A DNA stretch of 60,000 nt from Bolinopsis microptera (taxonomy: Eukaryota; Ctenophora; Tentaculata; Lobata; Bolinopsidae), in assembly GCF_026151205.1 (NCBI RefSeq), contig NC_087074.1, forward strand, positions 18,739,240 through 18,799,239, given 5' to 3'. A program made the translations under genes and the position numbers. The notes below the pieces were generated by a model. That model had not been told where the DNA came from, did no database searches, and worked only from the letters and a program-made list of their open reading frames with translations. This document shows positions 21,635 to 32,230 of the stretch, piece after piece (position 1 is the first letter of the stretch; the number at the start of each line of letters is the position of its first letter).

Positions 21635-22461
21635 ATTATAGTGCCTAAAAGCAATACATTTTATTTCTGAGCAGTGCATATGGGAGTATGGGTCACGTGG
21701 CTAATGTTCAGAACTTATGAACACGCTAGATTAATAGATGCTAAAATAAAGCCACTATCGTCGAAAACGCTATTTTAGAAATTTACCAATATCCTCAAAC
21801 TTCAATGAACGTGTCCTTATATATTATATAACAGTTATAAATGTTCAATAGTTGTAGAGCGATTTCAAGAGTAGTGGTCCACATGGGTCCGAAAAAGCCG
21901 TACAGGCACTTGGGTCCTTATCCTTGTCACTAATCTCAATTGGATTCGGTTTACACAAAGCATGAACATTTAGACGTACACATTGACACGATATTTATTA
22001 GAAAGCAAAAAGTATAAAATAATACGTGCGTGCGCGGCTTGAGCCGCGCCGCATAAGAACGGATGCGTGCAGGGGCTGGAGTACGCTTGTATGTAAATTA
22101 ATAAAATGTTGCATTGTAAATATTTAGAATTGACGATATATTTTGATCTAATAGTAAATTTTACAAAGCTGGCTTTGGATTTAGGTAAGATTATCAATTA
22201 TAATTTATTTTTTTTTAAACCACGGATAATTTTAAATTTATTTCTATTTGTCGTATAATCATAAACAATTTAATCATGTTTTTAAGAATGCGCGGCTTTG
22301 GCGGCCAGTTATTGACTTATACATTAAATTGAATTTTAAATAGAAATGTGAATATATTAAAATTTAAAACTTTCAAAACGGAGGCTTATAAATATTATTA
22401 TATTATGATTGTAAAATAAAGGATAAAATTTTAAATTTGTTTCACTAAAATTTGTTTCACT

Positions 22462-22727
22462 AGTTCTAAATAAAAGATTAAAACTCTTTAGACACCCTCA
22501 AAAAATATAGTTTCATTAATTAATAAAATTGTAAGAATCTGAGTAAAAATCAAAAAATAATGCTTTGAAAATTTTATAAACAGGCTCTTTTTGTAATTTA
22601 CATTTGGGCTATCGACTCAGTGGGAGCGCTAGCAGTATTTTGCTGCTCGGTGTGGCCCAGTGGTGCATTGCCGATCTATAAACGAAACATTGCGAGAAAC
22701 ATTATTTGATGTGCTGTGCACCTTTCC
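22462..22727. other. Spacer between LINE pile and foldback element
   Basis: AT-rich sequence with no recognisable gene, RNA or repeat; no open frame of note. Confidence 0.5.
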
Positions 22728-23481
22728 CACAGGAAGAGCAAAGTGCAAAGAAACTGCCACAAACTGCTACAAACTGCCACTAACTGCTACAAACTGGCAC
22801 TAACTGCCACAAACTGCTACTAACTGCTACAAACTGGCACTAACTGCCACAAACTGCTACTAACTGCTGCAATCTAATCGCGCCCACGCATTCGCGCGCC
22901 GTTTGCAGCAGTTAGTAGCAGTTTGTAGCAGTCAGTGCCAGTTTGTAGCAGTTAGTGCCAGTTTGTAGCAGTTTGTAGCAGTTGCGCGCAGCGTGCGTTG
23001 CGCAGTAAAGACACGCGCGCAACTGCTACTAACTGCTACAAACTGGCACTAACTGCTACAAACTGGCACTAACTGCTACAAACTGCTACAGAAAAGACAA
23101 TTTTTTGAGAAAAGACAATTTTATTATTTATCACCAATTCAATACATAATCAATAAATATATATCCGAATAAATTTGATTTAAAATTAAATGATACAAGT
23201 ATGCTAGCAGCTAGCGCGCTTGTATTTAATAAATATTCACGCTGTTAAAATGGGTTTTACCACACCGCCACTCACATTAGCACAGTTGGTGAACAAACAA
23301 ACTGCTGTAAACGGCGCGCGAATGCGTGGGCGCGATTGCAGCAGTTAGTAGCATGGTTTGTGGCAGTTAGTGCCAGTTTGTAGCAGTTAGTAGCAGTTTG
23401 TGGCAGTTAGTGCCAGTTGTAGCAGTTAGTAGCAGTTTGTAGCAGTTTGTGGCAGTTTCTTTGCACTTTGCTCCTCCTGTG
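22728..23481. mobile_element. 754-bp foldback element with AACTGCTAC-type repeats and TTCC duplication
   Basis: The ends (CACAGGAAGAGCAAAG and its inverted near-copy) continue into ~170-bp inverted arms made of alternating 10-bp words such as AACTGCTACA, AACTGGCACT and AACTGCCACA. A second inverted block lies inside (22890-23090). A ~200-bp AT-rich centre has no coding frame. TTCC flanks both ends (22724-22727 and 23482-23485), a plausible 4-bp target duplication. Both arms share a GC-rich word (GCGCCCACGCATTCGCGCGC) near their inner ends. Confidence 0.8.
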
Positions 23482-23489
23482 TTCCACAT

Positions 23490-26400
23490 TTCTTGCGGTA
23501 TCGGGTTGAAATTTTGCTCGCCGTCTATTTACATTTATTTCAAGGTGTGTGTAAAATCTTGATATCGTATCTTAAAAGGCTGGTGTGTTATAAATTTTTA
23601 AAGTTAAAAAAAGTCAAAAAGTTGAAATTGTCCTTTTCAGACTTATTTTTTATCTGCAAAGCCAAAAAATCACATTTTCTCCCATAACTTCAAAGGGAAA
23701 CATTTTAGGTTGTTTTGTTGTTCATAACTCATATATAAATGTGCTAGTTGCAGTTATTTTGCGCCCTTCAAAAAGTCACTAGCACATTCCTATCAACATT
23801 TTAGAAAAATCAGTAAATATAATCCTGGACCAGGCAAAAGTCCTGCTCACATTGGGACACTGGCTAAGTTTCTCGATGTAATCCGACTTATATGACCCTA
23901 AATAACACAATTGACTCGGGTACACTTTTTCACCAGTGGGGCATTTCTCGGAATCACGCCCTTTTTGACCGCACCCATATCGCGTCCCCCACTATAAATT
24001 ATCTCGGCTTCTGATTGAGATACAGACCTCAGCCATGAACCAAAATGTGCCTAAGATGCATGTTTATATTAGTGCTATGAAGAGACTTAAGGCCTAAGAG
24101 ACTTAGTTTTTGAGAAATCGCCAAAAATCCGATTTTACTATACTATCATGATCAGTCTCAAGAGTAACAATTATCACACTTATTTCAAGATATCTCCGCT
24201 TCTGATTGGAGCTAAGCGCTCATCTTGGGCATTAAAATGGTCAGAATCATCATATTGAGTGGGGTAGAGCATGGTTTCAAAGTCTTCAGACTTCAGGTTG
24301 TTGAGTTATTAGGTCAGATCCAATTTTTACGCTCTCGCGAATAGCGATTGATGCACTTATTTCAAGATATCTCAGCTTCTGATTGGAGTTTAACGCTCAT
24401 GTTGGGCATTGAAATGATCAGAATCATCATATTGAGTGGGGTAGAGCATGGTTTCAAAGTCTTCAGACTTCAGGTTGTTGAGTTATTAGGTCAGATCCAA
24501 TTTTTACGCTCTCGCGAATAGCGATTGATGCACTTATTTCAAGATATCTCAGCTTCTGATTGGAGTTTAACGCTCATGTTGGGCATTGAAATGATCAGAA
24601 TCATCATATTGAGTGGGGTAGAGCATGGTTTTAAAGTCTTCAGACTTCATGTTGTTGAGTTATTAGGTCAGATCCCATTTTTACGCTCTCGCGAGTAGCA
24701 ATTGATGCACTTATTTCAAGATATCTCAGCTTCTGATTGGAGTTTAACGCTCATCTTGGGCATTAAAATGATCAGAATCATCATATTAAGTGGGGTAGAG
24801 CATGGTTTCAAAGTCTTCAGACTTCAGGTTGTTGAGTTATTAGGTCAGATCCCATTTTTATGCTCTCGCGAATAACGATTGATGCACTTATTTCAAGATA
24901 TCTCAGCTTCTGAGTGGAGCTGTGGAGATAAACGTTCATCATGGGCATTAAAATAGTAAAAGTTATCAAATTAAGTAGCATCGAGCATGGTTTTAAAGTC
25001 TTTAGACTTCAGGTTATTAAATTATTAGGTTAAACCCTATTTTTATGCTCTCGCAAGAATGGTCACTGCAATGGTGAAAATATTTATTAAATGAACTGTA
25101 ATTAATCGCCAGGGAAAAGTTGTTTGCCAAGAAATATCAGTAAAATGTCACTAAAACCTCTAGCACTAGGAACATGCTTTACCCCACTTAATATGATCAT
25201 ACTGACCATTTCAATGCCCATGATAAGCACTTAGCTTCAATCAGAAGCTGCGATATCTTGTAATAAGTGTGTCAATCGCTACTCGCAAGAGTGTAAAAAT
25301 ATGTTTTAACCTAATAATTCAACAACCTGAAGTCTGAAGACTTTGAAACCATGCTCTACCCCACTCAATGTGATGATTCTGACCATTTCAATGCCCAAGA
25401 TGAACGCTTAGCTCCAATCAGAAGCTGATATATCTTGAAATGAGTGCATCAATCACTACTCGCGAGAGCGTAAAACTAAAAATGGGATTTAACCTAATAA
25501 TTCAACAACCTGAAGTCTGAAGACTTTGAAACCATGCTCTACCCCACTCAATATGATGATTCTGATCATTTCAATGCCCAAGATGAACGCTTAGCTCCAC
25601 TCAGAAGCTGAGATATCTTTAAATAAGTGCATCTATCGCTATTCGCGAGAGCGTAAAAATGGGATCTGACCTAATAGCTCAACAACCTGAAGTCTGAAGA
25701 CTTTGAAACCAGGCTCTACCCCACTTAATATGATGATTCTGATCATTTCAATGCCCAAGATGAACGCTTAGCTCCACTCAGAAGCTGAGATATCTTTAAA
25801 TAAGTGCATCTATCGCTATTCGCGAGAGCGTAAAAATTGGATCTGACCTAATAACTCAACAACCTGAAGTCTGAAGACTTTGAAACCATGCTCTACCCCA
25901 CTCAATATGATGATTCTGACCATTTTAATGCCCAAGATGAGCGCTTAGCTCCAATCAGAAGCGGAGATATCTTGAAATAAGTGTGATAATTGTTACTCTT
26001 GAGACTGATCATGATAGTATTATAGTAAAATCGGATTTTTGGCGATTTCTCAAAAACTAAGTCTCTTAGGCCTTAAGTCTCTTCATAGCACTAATATAAA
26101 CATGCATCTTAGGCACATTTTGGTTCATGGCTGAGGTCTGTATCTCAATTAGAAGCCGAGATAATTTATAGTGGGGGACGCGATATGGGTGCGGTCAAAA
26201 AGGGCGTGATTCCGAGAAATGCCCCACTGGTGAAAAAGTGTACCCGAGTCAATTGTGTTATTTAGGGTCATATAAGTCGGATTACATCGAGAAACTTAGC
26301 CAGTGTCCCAATGTGAGCAGGACTTTTGCCTGGTCCAGGATTAATATGAAAAACAAAAAATGTGCCTAAATTCAAAATTTGTTGTTTGGCATTGAAGTCC

Positions 26401-26812
26401 AATAGATCTGAAGATAAATGAGTAAAAACATATTTGAGGGCATAAAAAACTGCGCCAGAATCCAGAGAACAAGTTTATGTCAACCATCAAATCAATCCAA
26501 TCTTCCCTGACTGACTTATTGGTTAAAATAAGTCTGAAAAGGACAATTTCAACTTTTTGACTTTTTTTAATTTTTTAATTTTTTATTTATATCATAATAA
26601 ATATAAGTAGACATCCGATAATAAACTTGTTACATCCAGTACAACCCAAGATGTCAGCCGACTAACAAAAATAAAGAAAAACTTTTTGTAACTTTAAAAA
26701 ATTTATAACACACCAGCCTTTTTAGATACGATATCAAATTTTACACACACCTTGAAATAGATGTGAATAGACGGCAAGCAAAATTTCAACCCGATACCGC
26801 AAGAAATGATTA
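23490..26812. mobile_element. Giant palindrome (long foldback) with inverted arrays of ~177-bp tandem units
   Basis: Outer arms match inverted (about 23490-23640 with 26535-26812; both tips read TTTCTTGCGGTATCGGG). Inner arms match over about 1.2 kb (~23825-25070 with ~25150-26345). Each inner arm has about five tandem copies of a ~177-bp unit (landmarks GATATCTCAGCTTCTGATTG, GGGGTAGAGCATGG, GTCTTCAGACTTCAGGTTG). The centre (~25070-25150) is unique. A non-matching ~190-bp segment lies between outer and inner arms on each side. No transposase frame exists. No target duplication is evident at the chosen ends. Long-armed foldback transposons with internal tandem repeats are the nearest known type. 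Confidence 0.85.
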
Positions 26813-27125
26813 ACTTATAGCCTCTTCACGAAACAAATTGTGTTTTTCGGAAATTCCACTCTAACCAGGAAATGCTCGATTACAAAAATGGGTATTCTCA
26901 AGATAATTTTTTTGATGTGGAAACGGTGCGCTAGATAGTCACTGAACTGCCTATGAGGTCATTTGGGTTGGACGGCACAAACCACTGTTTAGTTTTGGTG
27001 CAGTGTATGCCCCCTTAAACCACCTGAAAATGTTCCAAATACCCCGAAACATAAATCCCCTACGTACAGGGGTAAGGATTCTCAGTCTTGTGTCCTGATT
27101 TGACCTGGATTTCAGTAATTTTGGG
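26813..27125. other. Spacer between palindrome and hAT element
   Basis: No gene or repeat is recognised. The last 8 bases (27118-27125) are the left target duplication of the hAT element, so this sequence continues at 30541. Confidence 0.6.
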
Positions 27126-28362
27126 CAGTGGCGTAATGTTACTTTTTGGCGCCCCCCCGCTCAACTCAAAAAGCGCCCCCCTTTCTGGAGCGCGCTCGCT
27201 TCGCTCGCTAGATTTGTCCGAGGGCCGTTGCCATCACAATTTTTAAATTTTAAAACGGAATATAAATGTGAGCCAATAAAATTTAAATTTGGAAAGTGAG
27301 AAGCCGCGCGCAAATAATTTTACATGTAAGCCGCGCGATTTTGTAATTAAATCGCCAGTAATTTGCGCATGATTGTTTTCGCGTTGGATAAAATATTATC
27401 TCGTGATACCTGTTAACGGTTGTGATTGGACTATGCAGAGGGACGACGCGTTATGGTAATAATAAATGTATCATGTACGGGACACTAATGATAAGTCGGT
27501 TACACAATGTCAGAATCTTGTTCGCGTTTCATAATTCATTGTCGTTTGACATTAGACATTACATTCGAAACAGCCGCTAGGTAATTTGTCATTTGTCTGA
27601 TTAGTGGTGTTACTGTTAATTTGTGATAAACAATGAAACAATTTTGTGAATTGTGTGTTTCATATTGTTAGTCTAACGAGGAGAACTGTTTTAAGCTGCT
27701 GTATATGTTACAAAAATTTATATTATATTAAGGTTACCGGTTGTTCATGTAAATTGTAATCATCAATGGGGTAAAATATCAAATATGCTGTACTTAGTTT
27801 ACGCGAACATTATGCGAATGTATGTTATTATAAATATCCTCACAGCTGGTCGAATATGAAGAACTGCATTGGGAGTCTGGGCGGTGTACAATCAATATTT
27901 ACTACTGAGTTGTTTTAGCAGTTTCTACTTTTAGCTCAGTCTTTATTACGAGGAACTGATTCAGTGGAGATAAGTCAATTTTGTAGGACTCATTTTAGTC
28001 GAAGTTTAGGCAACGATGCCGTTTCTTACTTGTCCGTTGTCGCAGGTTAATATTATTCATATGTTATTGATAATGACAATGAGGAGTGTTGGTTGGTGTC
28101 TTCTAGATGTGTGTAGTCTGTACTTCTGTAGATGAGTACATCGATAGAATAATACTGAATATTATAGGTACTGATCATGATTGGTATTACTCTTAAACTT
28201 GGTAGTACTCTTAAACTGTTTGCGTTTCAGTGTTGAGAAACACTGAGAAATTATGTAATGTTGGTTGTTAGTTAATTTCGTTCTGCATTGAAGGTAAGTT
28301 TGTCAGAAACATAATGTAGCTATAATAGGATATAATAGAACGTTACTCGTTTTATTAAGAAA

Positions 28363-28990
28363 ATCGTCGAGGAAACAAATATTACACACTGAGTGTAACA
28401 GTAAACTAATGTATGGGACACACCTTAGAAACACTTAATAACCGATTTTTAACCGATCATATCCTTGACGCTCCGTTGGGACAGTTACCATGGCAACATA
28501 CGGGGGATTCGGGGAATGGTTAAAGAATTCTACTGACAAGCTTGATCAGTAAAACATTACTGCCGCTAGATTACAAGTATGCCACGTCATTTCAAGGCAA
28601 TGAGATAGATCAGTGCACTTTATACGCATTCAATTATAGCATTACTTGGTTAGCAAATCACGTGATATCTCTGGAATTATCACCATGGTAACTGGGTAGG
28701 TGTTCAGACTCCACAGATGTAATATATCAACTGACCTCTTCGTTTTAACATCCATGTTCAAGGGATAAAAGGCGCTTAAATAGTTGGTATGATCAAATGT
28801 AATCTTTACACAAATGGTTTCGTGTTATTAAGCAAATCGTCGAGGAAACAAATATTACAATTTACACACTGAGTGTAACAGTAAACTAATGTAAGGGACA
28901 CACCTTAGAAACACTTAATAACCGATTTATAACCGATCATATCCTTGACGCTCCGTTGGGACAGTTACCATGGCAACATACGGGGGAATG
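28363..28990. repeat. Direct ~145-bp repeat inside the hAT element
   Basis: The sequence from AATCGTCGAGGAAACAAATA through ACGCTCCGTTGGGACAG to CGGGGGA at 28363-28510 recurs in the same orientation at about 28837-28988, with a few changes and one small insertion. It is non-coding and of unknown role. Confidence 0.85.
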
Positions 28991-29820
28991 GTGATCTTAT
29001 ATATTATACAATTGAAAAGTGCGTGTGTGAGCTGTACTCACTGTACTGATTGTCCATTATCTAATGCTGTTAGCGAGTTTTTATGGTAGTATGGTTGTTA
29101 CCAGATGATGATGTTAAACATTTAAATGTATACTTTTCTATTTATTGGTAGTTGTTCGAATGATTATTGTTATTTGTTAGAACTTGCAGTTGTAGCCGAC
29201 TTTGTTTTGCTGCCAGAAGTAGTAATGATTTGAAATGGCTGTTGTACTATGGTGTCACAACTAGTAACTACAAAGAGTGACCTTTTTTTGTAGGAATTGT
29301 TTCCGTACGTTAAAAAAATGTATTAATGAACAAACCTTTACATTAATGAAATTCCAGGATATAGCATGTGTTTATATGAACTACATGCCGAATGCCAATA
29401 TGTGTGGAGTGTGGTTGCTCACTGTATATGCAGAGTTGGGATGTGACTGGAAACATTGAAGTAAGTATTGAGGTTTATTTTGAATCATGTAAATAGCTTT
29501 AATATTGTGGCATCTGTGGAGTTATGTTAGGTATTATGCCATGTGGTGAAATTTGTAGAAGGAAGTGGTTTACAGATTTATTTGTAAATTAACATCAAAT
29601 TTCCCAAATCAGGTTTCGTTACCGTTGGAAGATTTCATGTACATAGTACATACTATGCAAAATGTGGAGTCAATTGTACGCTGACGAAAGCTGCAAAACA
29701 ACTGAGCCAGCTCCACAAGCACGACCTGACTGAAGAATTAAATCTTATTTGTCTGTGAATATTTCGCTACGTAGCTTGTCAGCCTTCAAGTTGATTTTGG
29801 TGCCAATCTGAATAACTGTA

Positions 29821-30030
29821 CAGCCAGTGCAGTGCTGAAAAATCCTTTAGCAAACTGAAGCTATTTAAAAAATTCCGAAGCACAATGGGTAACTAAACGA
29901 TAGATTAAGCAGTTTACATTTTAGCCATCATCTCAATCGAGAACTTAACAGCAAGACAACTTGACAAGAAAGAGCTGGCCAAATTTGATGCTGTTTCCAA
30001 ACCTAAGAGAGTTGCTTGGAATATGAACTG
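29821..30030 (+). pseudogene. hAT transposase C-terminal (dimerisation) remnant
   Basis: Reading plus-strand frames with stops gives SAEKSFSKLKLFKKFRSTM followed, after a frame change, by LAIISIENLTARQLDKKEL. These are the two parts of the well-known hAT dimerisation region (SAERSFSxLKxIKxxxRSTM then LxxLSIE). At least one stop and one frame shift separate them, and no catalytic region is recognisable upstream, so it is dead. Confidence 0.8.
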
Positions 30031-30720
30031 TACGCTAATATAAATATTATGTAGTATTGAAAAATGTAAATTGTTTTTTATTTCCAGTTTTTTATCTGTT
30101 ATTGCTACCTGTTAGATGTTGGTGTTTTATTTGTATAGGATCATTAAAACTACAATAAGTGACTGCCGATGAAATTGGGATCTAAGTTAAAAGTAAACAT
30201 TGATATCTAAAATTGCCACAAAATCAAAACATTCTCACGCGCGAATTTTGTATACCACGTTTGTATAACAATTGCAATATCGTTATCACTTACCACGTGT
30301 TTTTAGCGCGCGCTGGCTGCTTGCTTTGCACTATATTTAATTTTAGAATTTTACAAATCTTAAAACAGTAGCACGATATTTAACAACTTTTGTACCTTAT
30401 ATACCAAGTATTTTATTACCAGGGGCGCCATATTTCTAGGGGGCGCCAAATTATGAGGAGGGGCGGCAGAATTTTGGCGCCCCCCTCTCACGGCGCCCCC
30501 CCGCATAGCGGGGTCTGCGGGGCCTTACGTTACGCCACTGATTTTGGGATGGGCGTGGCCCCTGGGAGTGGCCTGAGTGCGATTTTCAATCGCGCGCCCT
30601 GAAAATCGAGTCTAAAAATCTATCTTCTCCTACAGTTTTTGAGCAATCACCTTGAAACTTTCAGGATATGTTCTAAAGACCATTTAGAAGATTTCACTCT
30701 TTTTAGAATTTCGAGATAGG

Positions 30721-32230
30721 TCCTTTCTTAGGAAGCTAAATGAAGCTATTGAAGAGGGTCATATTCTTGACTGGAAAAAATTTAAAAGTCATCTACCCTC
30801 TCAGTTAATTCTGGTGTCCCCCAGGGCTCTATTCTTGGTCCCTTACTTTTTGTATTGTTTATCAATGATATTCCTCTTGGCCTTTCGGATAATACTGATA
30901 TTGTTTTGTATGCCGATGATACAAAAATCTGGCGTAAAATACATTCATCTTCTGATAATACTAATTTACAAATGGATATAGACTATCTCTCTGACTGGGC
31001 ACTAAGAAACAAAATGCGATTCCATCCAGCAAAATGTAAAGTGCTTATTGTTTCAGGAAAACCATCTTTATCTCCTCCATTCGCATATAATCTTGATGGC
31101 TCTCCTCTTGTGTATGTAGAGTTAGAAAAAGATCTTGGAGTCGATGTTACTCCTAAGCTAAGTTGGAATAGTCAGTGCGACAGAATTTATACTAAGGCCT
31201 GCCAACAACTTGGTATGGTCAGAAGAGATGGCCATATTGTCATTGATCAGAAACGTCGCCGGGCGCTTTACCTCTCCCTGGTTCGTAGCCAATTCGAAAA
31301 TTGTTCCATAATCTGGCGCCCTTGTAATAAATCACTTAGTGATAAATTAGAAAGTCTCCAAAAGAGAGCTATTAAATGGATTCTGTCTGAAGAGGGCTGC
31401 AGTTATCCACCTGAGCAATATGTCAAAAAGTGCAAGCTTGTCGACATTCTCCCTTTGTCTCAAAAGTTTGACTTGAATGATCTTATTTTTTTCCACAAAG
31501 TTCTTAACAATTTAATTCCTGTATCGCTGCCTCACTATCTCTCTTTATATCAGGGCACTTCTCGACTAAGACGTTGCCACCTCGACAGTCTGTCTATTGT
31601 GTCATCAATTTTACCTAAGTTAAGTCAGAATTCACACACCACATGTACCTCAAATAGCCCACTGGCAAAATCATTTTTCTACAGAACCCATATACTGTGG
31701 AATGGACTCCCTTTACAGGTAAGACAGATTGTGTCTACTAGTCTTTTCAAAGCTGAGGTAACTAAGCATCTATGGAAATGTTTATTGGATAGTGAAACAA
31801 CAGTCTAGCCTAGTGTCTTTGCTCCCCATATTATTATTATTTTTGTTTTATTAATTTTTTTATCTACCTTCCTATACTTTCAACATCATATCACACTTCA
31901 CCCGCACACCTTCTCACACATTAATGACCATTTCAGACCTGTATCTAATGTATCTGGAATTTGACGTATTGAAATACCAATTTTGACTCTATATCCACAG
32001 TTATTCACCATGGATTTGTTTGTTATTAAATAGTTTTTCATAAATTTTTGGATTTAGATTAATTCGATGTAATGGGTCCAAGTTACTGCGGACATAGTTC
32101 ACTATGTGTTTACCGTGTTTGGGTGCCCATCATATTTTACAGATGGGGGCGATATTTTGAACGATTCTATTTTATATTCATCTATTGCTGTACTCTGTAA
32201 AATTTGAAAAGTATTTAATAAAAAAAAACA
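30721..32230 (+). pseudogene. 5'-truncated LINE, reverse transcriptase C-terminal half
   Basis: The open part (to 31808, 317 residues from 30855) has VNSGVPQGSILGPLLF just upstream, then LYADDTKIW, LSDWALRNKM and a ~200-residue C-terminal domain. It belongs to the broad jockey/CR1/L2-like LINE group, distinct from the CR1 family at 9658-17046. There is no endonuclease or upstream RT. A 400-bp 3' UTR ends in an A-rich tail (32217-32230) that abuts the next LINE. Confidence 0.85.

Larger units (their letters stand above)
19250..21816. mobile_element. Non-autonomous DNA transposon, 36-bp inverted termini, TTAT target duplication
   Basis: The first 36 bp (19250-19285, starting GGACACGTTCATTG) are repeated perfectly inverted at 21781-21816. 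TTAT lies on each side (19246-19249, 21817-21820), and removing the element plus one TTAT restores the LINE 3' UTR seen in the other copies. No transposase frame is present; the longest frames are under 90 codons. The interior holds 18 copies of a GTAAA-N4-GTCACA motif and two tandem blocks. The superfamily is not clear: a 4-bp duplication and iterated subterminal motifs are seen in several cut-and-paste groups. Confidence 0.92.
8863..22461 (+). mobile_element. CR1-like LINE, 5'-truncated host copy split by three nested insertions
   Basis: Four separated pieces join into one plus-strand LINE that matches the intact minus-strand copy: RT part (~8863-9657), RT C-terminus plus 3' UTR (17047-18113), more 3' UTR (18760-19249) and the 3' end (21817-22461). 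Each break rejoins cleanly when the insert is removed: the RT frame continues from ...RIRHI to VPKQYY, GGGTCAA continues into CTACTGAAAC, and the TTAT duplication collapses to one. The 3' end has an AATAAA at 22415-22420 and finishes in a repeated 15-bp ATTTGTTTCACTAAA block. It lacks the whole first ORF and the endonuclease. Confidence 0.85.
27126..30540 (+). mobile_element. hAT-type DNA transposon, decayed, perfect 8-bp target duplication
   Basis: The ends read CAGTGGCGTAA and TTACGCCACTG, the CAGTG-type terminus typical of hAT elements, followed by C/G-rich subterminal sequence on both sides. ATTTTGGG flanks both ends exactly (27118-27125, 30541-30548). The 3415-bp body has no long frame but contains a broken transposase C-terminus at 29821-30030, which gives the plus strand as coding. 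The intact duplication shows that no deletion has crossed the borders, although the gene inside has decayed. Confidence 0.93.

Noticed and set aside
9658-22461. The ~1.2-kb inverted sequences at 9658-10843 and 18760-22461 as terminal inverted repeats of one giant DNA transposon
   Set aside because: They are 3' UTRs of oppositely oriented LINE copies. The left one joins ORF2 of the minus copy, and the right ones rejoin the plus copy's RT frame once the inserts are removed.
29277-29459. 60-codon frame inside the hAT element as a host gene
   Set aside because: It lies within the transposon borders, is short and shows no domain; at most a piece of the decayed transposase gene.
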